Assembly: GCA_903813345.2 (NCBI GenBank)
Contig: CAIIXF020000006.1
Location: 22,763,936-22,827,935 of the forward strand
Direction: 5' to 3'
Source: Owenia fusiformis
Taxonomy: Eukaryota; Annelida; Polychaeta; Sabellida; Oweniidae
Length of the DNA: 64,000 nucleotides
Position numbers and translations under genes: made by a program. Positions within the stretch are counted from its first letter, which is position 1. Each line of letters starts with the position of its first letter. Under the pieces are notes generated by a model. That model did not search any database and was not told the origin of the DNA. It saw only the letters and a program-made list of their open reading frames with translations. This document shows positions 36,001 to 43,478 of the stretch, one piece after another.

Positions 36001-37443
36001 AATTAATTAGCACCAACTTTTATTTGGTGATTCATCAATTTTGCACGATTTAAATCTCTGTAAGTAAGCAGCCAGTTTACAATGTTCTCCTGTGGTATTT
36101 TAAGGTTTTACCCCAATATAATATACATTTGTATTTCAAATATGTTGAATTGAATATTTGGATTATTGTTTCTTTCTTCTATTCCTGTAGTTGAGATATA
36201 CCTGGAAAGATGATGCCAATGGTCCAGTACATAGATCTTCAGACATTAATGTAAGTGTTCAAAAATATGAACATTTAGATGCTACGGTCATGATTTAAAA
36301 GTGATTCTTCATCTATTTCACATTTCCATGTTATTCACTTATTAATATATTCGTGCATTTTTATAAAATCCTCAAATGGTTACAACCACAAAGTTAAGAA
36401 TAGGCTCATGTACTGATTCTCCTCATCTTGAATTTTGAGCAAAATACTCTATTAGAAAAAAATTACCACTTATATACTGTAATTATATTTCAGGAGACAT
36501 CACAAATGATGCTAAGCAGAGAAGATGATAAGCGTATAAGGAGTGAACTGTCCAGGTAATTCTAGTTCAAAACAAAATTGCATTGCATGTTAATTAAAAT
36601 GTGGTGGTATTTTTCATCCACTTTTGTAGAAAAAAATAATTGTCAATAGTAGATAGATAAGAGATACAAAAACAAAGTTCAACAAATTGAACTCCAATAG
36701 CCCATTCTGTACAATGTATTGGTGACACAAGCATACTTCAGGCACGTAGCCAGCTTTCGCCAATGAGAGTTCAAATTGACCATTTTGGCCCAGAATCACT
36801 TGAAAAGTACTGGAAATGCTGAAAAACAACATGATTTTGAAAGAAATTTTGGTAGGAGAGGGTCCCATATTTAATATAACAGCATTTCCTGGCTACAGGT
36901 CTCACTTTTTCCATAAACCTTTTCTTGTGTGTAGAAGGTAACTTGTTTTCTGTTTTAGCCATTGTGTTTGTTGTGGACTGGTCCTCCAGAAAAGCGTTTC
37001 TAGCAGCATACCTGGTGTAATCATGTTCCAATGTGGTACGTGACATTTTATCGTTATTACATTTTTTGCTGTAGAATAGGGATTTGATCACCTATTTCTA
37101 CTTAATCAAATATTATGGAATCCTAAACTTTTTAATTTAGGAATGATTTAAACAGTACTTAATTATCTTTGGATTATTTCTCCAAATTATCATTTGTAAA
37201 TTGCTAATTTGTGCATTAAAACTAAATCCTAATGTTTTGTTTTATTTCAGGACATTCATTCCACATGGCTTGTATACCTGGGAAGCAGTGCAGTGTATGT
37301 CAACTACGATAAGTGATTCCTCAGAAACAGTGAAATGTGTGTCAGCTACGATAAGTGATTCCTCAGAAACAGTGCAATGTTTGTTAGCTACAATAAGTAA
37401 TTCCTCAGAAACAGTACATTTGTGTGTTAACTTCAATAACTGA
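21080..37443 (+). CDS. HPS5: Hermansky-Pudlak syndrome 5 protein homologue (BLOC-2 subunit)
   Basis: Twenty-five exons join in frame to about 1870 aa: 21080-21187, 21560-21673, 22581-22642, 22921-23101, 23593-23723, 24002-24125, 24313-24395, 24707-24790, 26262-26353, 26643-27677, 27918-27971, 28348-28714, 29091-29232, 29469-29563, 29828-31398, 31891-32011, 32424-32585, 32982-33113, 33358-33465, 34071-34180, 34596-34941, 35601-35676, 36191-36250, 36494-36555, 37251-37443. The N-terminal WD40-like propeller carries family landmarks ([33 protein letters not shown]), then SRRGS..LDSGIY. The conserved C-terminal half ends at HLWSKH (human FLWSQQ). Family role: BLOC-2, with HPS3 and HPS6, delivers cargo to lysosome-related organelles. 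It is larger than the human protein (1129 aa) because of a long acidic, poorly conserved middle in exons 10 and 15 and a 105-aa C-terminal extension. Exon borders were set by eye. Confidence 0.93.
21757..21938. repeat. About 19-bp minisatellite in HPS5 intron 2
   Basis: TACAGCTGTTATCTGAGGT repeats about nine times with substitutions (TCATCTGAGG, TTATCTGAGA). The array is intronic and starts about 80 bp after the donor. Confidence 0.88.
23278..23446. mobile_element. MITE related to the CAGTAAAACCTG family, HPS5 intron 4
   Basis: The ends TAGTAAAACATGTGTGGAAC and (reverse) CAGTAAAACTTGTGTTAGTG are imperfect inverted repeats flanked by TA. GGAACACC motifs inside resemble those of the copy at 25394. 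Confidence 0.75.
23825..23921. mobile_element. About 100-bp MITE of the TGTCACCACC family, HPS5 intron 5
   Basis: The element begins TTGTCACCACT and ends AGTGGTGACA as inverted repeats. Its core reads GTTTAGCGTCTATTACAAATG, close to GCGTCTGTAACAAATGGCAG in the copies at 44050 and 46697. Diverged relatives may also lie at 35461-35570 and 35731-35880. Confidence 0.75.
25394..25819. mobile_element. MITE with CAGTAAAACCTG end, HPS5 intron 8
   Basis: The left end CAGTAAAACCTGTCTAAGTG and the right end CAGGTTTTTCTG are flanked by TA on both sides. GTGTTCCACTT motifs inside occur as inverted copies near both ends. There is no ORF of note. Confidence 0.82.
28171..28298. repeat. Perfect 64-bp tandem duplication in HPS5 intron 11
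   Basis: The 64-bp block beginning GATCTTTATGTCAGAAGGAA is repeated once without change (starts at 28171 and 28235). The duplication must be very recent, or it is an assembly artefact. It ends about 50 bp before the acceptor of exon 12. Confidence 0.93.
31732..31880. repeat. Three-copy 50-bp tandem repeat in HPS5 intron 15
   Basis: Units beginning AGAAATTCCAATTTTGACTG are spaced 50 bp apart, with a few substitutions between copies. The array runs to within about 10 bp of the exon 16 acceptor, so it supplies the branch-point region of that intron. Confidence 0.88.
32285..32365 (+). repeat. tRNA-like fragment, probable SINE head or tRNA pseudogene, HPS5 intron 16
   Basis: GGTTCTGCAGCTCAGTGGTA followed by GAGCACTCGCCTGG reads like the 5' half of a tRNA, with a good internal A box. 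No B box (GGTTCRANNCC) or 3' half follows. It is bracketed by inverted GATGTGGAAAAGTCAGT / ACTGACTTTTTCACATC. It is not a functional tRNA as it stands. Confidence 0.55.
32878..32930 (+). pseudogene. Partial copy of HPS5 exon 18 in the intron before it
   Basis: ATTACAGAGATGGAGAGAAG followed by TAAACAAATCAAATGGTTGCC resembles the acceptor-and-exon text of exon 18 (GAGAGAAGTAAACCAGTGG.., GTTGCCATAACAACATGTGT). Length is about 50 bp. It is probably a local duplication that is no longer used. Confidence 0.5.
33651..33984. mobile_element. MITE with AGGGTGTCCCAAA ends, HPS5 intron 19
   Basis: AGGGTGTCCCAAAG and TTTGGGACACCCT are 13-bp inverted repeats bounding 334 bp with no transposase domain. Short ORFs inside are not convincing. 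Ends of this type occur widely in invertebrate Tc1/mariner-derived repeats. Confidence 0.75.
34347..34468. mobile_element. 122-bp MITE with CTAGCCTTGCCCAAGTCGGT ends, HPS5 intron 20
   Basis: CTAGCCTTGCCCAAGTCGGT and its exact reverse complement bound a 122-bp segment. GGTCCCAAC lies just outside or overlaps both ends. The perfect 20-bp repeats suggest a young insertion. Confidence 0.82.
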
Positions 37444-38936
37444 TTCATTGCGTCAGGAATGATACATATGTATATGATGCCTGGGAACAGTATATATAAT
37501 AATAATAGGATTTTATTAGTACTGATGCCCTTTTAGGGCCAAACGTACATCCAATATACAATTTTCAATAACAGTAAATATAGGCAATAAAGTAAAGAAA
37601 ATAGGATTACATTCTTCAAATGACATATAAAATGTTACTTTGATATAAGAATCCTGTCTCTACCAATCATTAGATACTTTATCATGTCAGCAGATTCTTT
37701 TAATATGATCCCCTCACTCGTCAATAGAAAAATTGTCTTTTGGTGGTCATTCATGTTTTTAAAATTACGACACAGGTTTTCAAGTTTTTCAATATGGGAT
37801 TTTCTGATAAACTCCAATTTTTTACATTTGAATAAAAAGTGTGTTTCATCTTCTATAACCGAGTCCTTGCATATTTTACAAAATCGACTATTAAGATCAG
37901 TAATTGGTTTTGTATATCGGCCTCTCTCTATCTCTAGATTGTGGGCGCTTATACGTAATCTAGTTAAATGTTTAGCATTTGAAAGTGTCGTTTCTGAAAG
38001 GTAGTGTTCAAATCCAAAGTGCGATTTTAGTTGTTTAAATAATCTAAGTTTCCCCCCATTCCCACTTATCAGATTCTTCCAATATACTTGATATCTCTCT
38101 ATTAGTTTCCTTTTGACTTTAATAGCAAGCCTATTCGTGCTCAACTCTATGTTTACCCTATCTTCAAGATTCAATTCATCAGACATTTTTATTTTAATAT
38201 GGCACAGTATATTTTTGAGTTGTTTGTGCCATGTAAATGTGTTATTTGTTAAATCAAATGTTTTACTCATAATTAATGAATCGTTTAGTAAACTCCCATT
38301 TGAACTCAACTCTAAATGACCGAGGTATTTGATTTGTCTTTTTATAATATCAACTACCAAAGGTATTCTTCCCAATTCTCCTCTTACTGCCATGTTTGTG
38401 GCTTTTCTATGAACCCCGAGAACATATTTTTGGAACCGAATATGATTGTTTTCAATTAAAGCACTTTCGTATTTCTGTTCAATATCTCGATTAGTTTGGC
38501 AGTCACGCTTGGTATATATATCATTACACCATATTTCCGAACCGTATAAAGCGACGGGTTTGATAAGTTGATCATACAATTTCATTTTCAGTGAAGACTT
38601 CATCTCTGTGCCGCTTGTCAATTGATAAAGTTTAAACATGGCTTTATTTGCTTTTTCTTTTATGTTTTGTTGGGCCGCTTTAAAAGATCCCGAAGCACTT
38701 AAGACAATTCCCAAATATGTATACCTTTGAACATTTTGTATATTCTTACCATTTATTTGAAATCGTTCTTGACAAACTTTGCCATATATGCCCCTGCAAT
38801 GAAAACCTAAAAAGTGCAGCGTGTGTTGACTATGATAAAAGATTCCTGATAAACAATGTTATGTGTGTCATTTATGACAAATGAACCCAGTGAAACAATG
38901 CATTGTGTGTCAGTTACAGTAAATGATTCCTAGTAT
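37288..38936. repeat. 42-bp minisatellite spanning the HPS5 stop codon, split by a LINE
   Basis: Three near-perfect 42-bp units (37288-37329, 37330-37371, 37372-37413) contain ACGATAAGTGATTCCTCAGA and encode the HPS5 tail. Decayed units follow to about 37490. After the LINE fragment the same motif resumes at about 38812 (GTGCAGCGTGTGTTGACTAT) and 38906 (GTGTGTCAGTTACAGTAAAT), stopping at the 2.2-kb element at 38940. The array was therefore interrupted by the LINE. Confidence 0.85.
37495..38790 (-). mobile_element. 5'-truncated non-LTR retrotransposon (LINE), 3' end of RT ORF
   Basis: The minus-strand frame from about 38770 to the stop at 37635 encodes the C-terminal part of a LINE reverse transcriptase protein. 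It contains a YLGIVLSASGSF motif, a KLYDQLIKPVALYGSEIW segment typical of the post-RT region, and a terminal CKICKDS..HFLFKC zinc motif. The 3' UTR contains a GGCCCTAAAAGGGC hairpin and ends in ATTATTATT-type repeats. The reading frame is intact over about 375 codons, so the insertion is fairly young. It landed in the minisatellite just after the HPS5 stop, antisense to the gene. Confidence 0.9.
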
Positions 38937-39330
38937 CATCACCCTGGGTATAGTCTGTCACGTGACTTCATGGATGACGTGTGCGCGAGTGATTCGCATT
39001 TTCTTTCGCTTGAGGTTTGTAATCACACTTTTTACATGTTTTAAGATTTTGTATCTCTGTGAAACTTGTCCCGTACCATCAATGTCTGAAGACGATCTAA
39101 TTCACCAAATATCTCATCCAAGCGTGTCCCGGTTAAAGAGAAATTCGCACTTTTGTGTCTCGCAAAATGACGTGTGCGCGAGTAAATCGAATTTTACGAA
39201 GGATGGGTGCGCGAGTCTAACATATTTATATTCATTTTAAACAATTCTGCAAGCTAGACACAATATTGATTTTGTTACAAGGTGATTTAAAAACATATGA
39301 AAAGCATACCTTTCTCCCTTTGCACGAAAT

Positions 39331-39666
39331 ATGTACGCCTGCTACCACTGTCCACCAGGAACTCAAAGGTTCGAAGGCCTAGAGGGTGTAGCCCTTCATA
39401 CCTGGGAAGAACATAAGTATGACGAATTTCGTTTTTATGTAAGAGTTTTAAACCACGAAAATGGTTTTATGTCATACATGTCTAAACGGTATGGCTTCAT
39501 TCCATTCGAAAAAGAACTATCAAACGAAAGAATCCAGATTGATTCAATAAACAACAAAATAAAATTGATTAAAGCTGAACATGATAGTCCACACGACCAC
39601 ATTACAAAGAAAACTATGCTATGTACCCCAGAGGCTAAAGCAAATGTAAAAAGAGAGCCCATCTAG
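39331..39666 (+). CDS. Hypothetical C2H2 zinc-finger protein inside the 2.2-kb element
   Basis: An ATG-to-stop ORF of 111 codons starts in the unique part of the element, about 70 bp inside the left arm. Near the N terminus C4-x2-C7 and H23-x4-H28 form a C2H2-type finger (YACYHC..LHTWEEH). A charged, hydrophilic C-terminal half follows, rich in Lys and Glu. I recognise no family. Because it lies between intact inverted repeats it is probably the element's own or captured gene. It could also be the first exon of a spliced product, since no downstream coding exon can be excluded by eye. Expression is unknown. Confidence 0.5.
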   Translation: MYACYHCPPGTQRFEGLEGVALHTWEEHKYDEFRFYVRVLNHENGFMSYMSKRYGFIPFEKELSNERIQIDSINNKIKLIKAEHDSPHDHITKKTMLCTPEAKANVKREPI

Positions 39667-40173
39667 ACTTCTGACAGTAGTTTCTAAACCACTCGTGCTT
39701 GGGCTATACATATTAAATACCTGAAACTAATAATAACAAGTGAAATGTATAAACAGTTACAAAAACAATTTCCTTATGAGTCGTTTCATGAAATTGTTCT
39801 AGAATTGTAATAAATACTATAAGGGCACGGTGTTTTCTAACTAATAACTACCTCAATAATTTATGATACCTTAAAGTGTTCTTGGGGTATATATTTTTTA
39901 ACCAAATTCAAATCATTTTTAGTAGGGGAGGGGGAGGTATCAAGATTTTACCCATCAGAATACCTTGCTTTGGGGACAAATGCATGGTAGTGACGGGAAT
40001 CATTACCCAAACTATTTTGGGCGCAAATCAATTTTGTATTTGACTTTCTATTATGCTGTTCTTCAATTGTTTTTTTACAAATGGAGGATCTGAGTACACG
40101 AAAGCTCATATTATATTGCTACATTTATAGCGAACATTTATTTCTGAGTCTGTAAAAACAAAGTATGTGGGAT

Positions 40174-40412
40174 CACCCTTGGTATACGCAGCTGACGAAA
40201 TGGACCGGTATGGGTCAAAAGCTGGACCTGTACGGGTGAACTTTGGGGGTACTTAAAATCATTCGGAGGGATCATATATTTCAACTTAGATACGAAGAAG
40301 TCAATATTGAGCAAGTTATAGCTGTTTTAAATTCAAATAAAACCGTTAACCCGTACCGGTCCAGCTTTTGACCTGTACCGATCCATTTTGTCAGCTGCGT
40401 ATACCAAGGGTG
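40174..40412. mobile_element. Nested 239-bp palindromic MITE with CACCCTTGGTATA ends
   Basis: CACCCTTGGTATACGCAGCT and its inverted copy begin arms of about 62 bp that include GGTCAAAAGCTGGACC. GGGAT flanks both sides (40169-40173, 40413-40417), a 5-bp target duplication. The first 13 bases match the host element's end (CACCCTGGGTATA) at 12 positions, so guest and host probably use the same kind of transposase. Confidence 0.88.
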
Positions 40413-41270
40413 GGGATGCGGAAGAAGTTAGAAGCTGCTATAATTATTTGATATTACTTGGTATCATGGGCTTCCCCTTACTATTCCTTACATGGTTCTG
40501 ATCGTGGCGGATGCCGAGTAACCACATAACAACTCTAACCCCCCCCCCCCCCTTGTATGGGATGTCAATAAATGAATATGCTGCCGGTTTTATGAGACCG
40601 CCAAAAATTTAATTCAATTTTTGGTTCAAATTTTAATTCACCTGCAATGCCGGACAGCCCTACAAGCTATTTCAAAACATTTATTGTCATTAAACGTAGA
40701 CATGTATGTATGTGCCATACATGAAACTATTCTTTAACATACTACTTTAAGATGACAAAAACAAATGTCACGTGAGTTGAATTCTGCCTTAGCTTGCAGA
40801 ATTGTCTCAAGTGAATAAAAATATTTTAGACTCGCGCACCCATCCTTCGTAAAATTCGATTTACTCGCGCACACGTCATTTTGCGAGACACAAAAGTGCG
40901 AATTTCTCTTTAACCGGGACACGCTTGGATGAGATATTTGGTGAATTAGATCGTCTTCAGACATTGATGGTACGGGACAAGTTTCACAGAGATACAAAAT
41001 CTTAAAACATGTAAAAAGTGTGATTACAAACCTCAAGCGAAATAAAATGCGAATCACTCGCGCACAGGTCATCCATGAAGTCACGTGACAGACTATACCC
41101 AGGGTGATCATACTCGTTTCTCATTTTGATTTCCAATCACACTGGTATCAGTGGACAATCTGCAAAACAAACAAATCATCTGATTGGTGCACGTTAAATC
41201 CAGCGCACAATCACATGATTTGTTTGTTTTACTCTAGGATCTCATTGGTCAGACTCCTTTTAAATCACAG

Positions 41271-41692
41271 TTAAGGTCAGGGTGCATGATGGGAAATTTT
41301 CTGCATTCCTCAATTGAGTCACATGTTATTTTTCAAACAAGAATCACTCCTTCCCCACATTGTCTATATCTTCCAGCTTTGCACAAAGAGTGCACTTATG
41401 TGCCTAGAAAAGCCTTGTGAGAAGGATGTTTTGATAAAGTGTATACAAAACAAGAAAATTCAGTGAAAAAAATGAGAAAATTTTCAGAAATTTTTTTCAC
41501 TGAATTTTCTCATTTTTTACACATTTTACAAAACAAACCTTCTCACAAGGCTTTTCTAGGCACATAAGTGCACTCTTTGTGCAAACTTGGAAGATGTAGA
41601 CAATGTGGGGAAGGAGTTATTCTTGTTTGAAAAATAACATGTGACTCGATTGAGGAATGCAGAAAATTTCCCAACATGCACCCTGTCCTTAA
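41271..41692. mobile_element. Foldback element at TTAA target
   Basis: Two arms of about 200 bp are almost perfect inverted copies (GGTCAGGGTGCATG.. / ..CATGCACCCTGTCC, with GTGCCTAGAAAAGCCTTGTG inside). TTAA lies at both outer ends. TTAA duplication is typical of piggyBac and Kolobok-type elements. It has no coding capacity. The near-perfect hairpin implies a recent origin or gene conversion. Confidence 0.85.
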
Positions 41693-41928
41693 TGGCCCTT
41701 TATTATTGACTAATGAGGTTGACTGACCAGCTTTGACTATTTACCTTATACATAAGAATTAGCATAATGTAGGCTGGATAAGATAATATCTCATTCATCA
41801 GAATCCTCAATATATGACAAATTAATAGGATTTTGGGCAGAAATGTCAACTTGACATCCTAAGGTATGAAAACATCATACCAACCTTGGAAATCCAAGAT
41901 GTCCTAGTATCAGTAATAATGACAAATA

Positions 41929-42075
41929 TGGAAAGCCCTGGCAAACATATGGAAAGCCCTGGCAAACATATGGAAAGCCCTGACAAACATATGGAAAGCC
42001 CTGGCAAACATATGGAAAGCCCAGGCAAACATATGGAAAGCCCTGGCAAACATATGGAAAGCCCTGGCAAACAGT
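41929..42075. repeat. Seven-copy 21-bp minisatellite
   Basis: GGAAAGCCCTGGCAAACATAT repeats exactly every 21 bp from about 41930, with single changes (GACAAAC, GCCCAGG). The 21-bp period keeps several frames open on both strands. No gene context supports translation. Confidence 0.95.
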
Positions 42076-42572
42076 GCAGTATGATTTATCCACTAAGATT
42101 AAAAAACCCTAAAACATTGGGATTGAAAATCTTTATGTAATCTAATGAAAACTCTATCCCATCTTCCATAAATAACAGGACAATTATTGATCAATTCATT
42201 GATAGTTTCACGATTTCAAAAATTATTTATAATATAAATTTAGGTTTGTATTATACAGAACATGTATATTAACATTGAACATTATATTTTATCAAAATTC
42301 CACCAAAACTACATGTAGCCAGTCTGTATTTTTAAAAGTGATGCCTTGAGTTTTGCAGTAATCATATTAGTAACTCATTGAGTCGGTGGATATTCTGCTT
42401 AGTGGTAGATTTTGGTTTTGGTTTATTTAATAATGATCATGTTATTTTATGACAGTCATTGTTTTGAAATATATAATGTATTGAATTATAATACAACCAG
42501 TTTAATAGGTAATTAACCTCATAGTCTTTGTTTCAAAATCTACACGTTTAGTACTTAAAAAGCAATATCCAA

Positions 42573-42958
42573 GATGCGAGTAGAAATAATCTTGATTTAC
42601 ATCATTAAAAATTCATAATTCAGTCAAACTGATAAATGTGGTTTTGAAAAGAGTTCATCAACTTTGAAAATTTAATTTTCTCTGAAAATGTGACTTCTAG
42701 GTCGGGGAGATTCCCCATAGACCCCATGTTGTAAAACCACAAAAAGTGAAATATCTTTTCTTGTGTTGGTCAGATAATATTTTCTTTTACTGGACTTATT
42801 TTAATTTGTATAAATATCAGATACATACGGGTAATATGAAAAGTAAACCACTAAAACTGATGCATATTCAAGTTTAAGGGAATTTTGTAATACCCTGCCA
42901 TGTTAATTCCCCCGAGTCAGCCACCTGGTGGCGGAATTGGTAACTACATACTCGCATC
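42573..42958. mobile_element. MITE with GATGCGAGTAG ends, copy 1
   Basis: It begins GATGCGAGTAG and ends ACTCGCATC. It contains GATTCCCCATAGACCCCAT and AAAAGTGAAATATCTTTTCT. An inverted, roughly 80 percent similar copy lies at 49654-50076, on the other side of gene A. Confidence 0.8.
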
Positions 42959-43478
42959 TGAGTAATTATGAATATGTGAATGGAGAGCTGCTTTTCAATC
43001 TTAAAAGCTAGCCTGTGAATAAAAAGTTTGATCACTGAGATAATGATGACATATTCATGAATTCATTGCACATATTTACACTTTGACTATGACATCTATA
43101 GGCCTACTTGTGCTTAGTGACGTGTACTGTAAATTGCAATATGAAATGTTGTCAAGGCTATAATTCACCGATTGACCGGAAACGTTTTTTTTCATTATCA
43201 TTTTATATTTATATCCATGTAAATTGTATTTAATGAATTGATCGAATAACACGACATCTATCAGTCTATACAACGTCTTATATATCAGCTCGTGGAAAAG
43301 TGAGTGGCAATTCACACATGCGCATCGTGTTTTCGTTTTAAAATTTTATGTAGCCCAAATAGGCTTAAATGATTTTAGTGACGTCAAATTTTTGCATTTT
43401 GGGCAAGCTCATTGCGTTAGACAAGAAAATCAAGTATTGAATGAAGTATTTTGATTTAAGTTCACTAATATAGTAGTT

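Larger units (their letters stand above)
38940..41106. mobile_element. 2.2-kb DNA element with 310-bp inverted repeats and 5-bp target duplication
   Basis: The ends are CACCCTGGGTATAGTCTGTC and its inverted copy. The arms stay nearly identical for about 310 bp (38940-39257 and 40786-41106). ATCAT flanks both sides (38935-38939, 41107-41111). Each arm carries three GTGCGCGAGT-type subterminal motifs, which could be transposase-binding sites. The inside holds a 111-codon C2H2 ORF (39331-39666) and a second, smaller element (40174-40412) with related ends. No transposase is visible, so mobility would need help in trans. The CAC start and 5-bp duplication recall Transib/ProtoRAG elements, but this assignment is only inference. 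Confidence 0.88.
37444..43478. other. Intergenic region between HPS5 and gene A
   Basis: Besides the minisatellite, LINE, 2.2-kb element, TTAA foldback, 21-bp array and GATGCGAGTAG element listed separately, it holds a small palindrome at 41163-41238 (AAACAAACAAATCAT inverted). The stretches 42080-42570 and 42960-43478 show nothing I can support as genes. HPS5 (plus) and gene A (minus) converge here, so both 3' ends lie in this interval. Confidence 0.65.

Noticed and set aside
38923-41111. Pair of ORFs of 105 and 125 codons on opposite strands as a duplicated gene
   Set aside because: They are the two inverted-repeat arms of one element read in the same direction, ending where the arms end. 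No separate coding evidence.
41886-42140. MESPGKH repeat protein, or a CRISPR-like array
   Set aside because: Head-to-tail 21-bp units without spacers in an animal intergenic region; a plain minisatellite.
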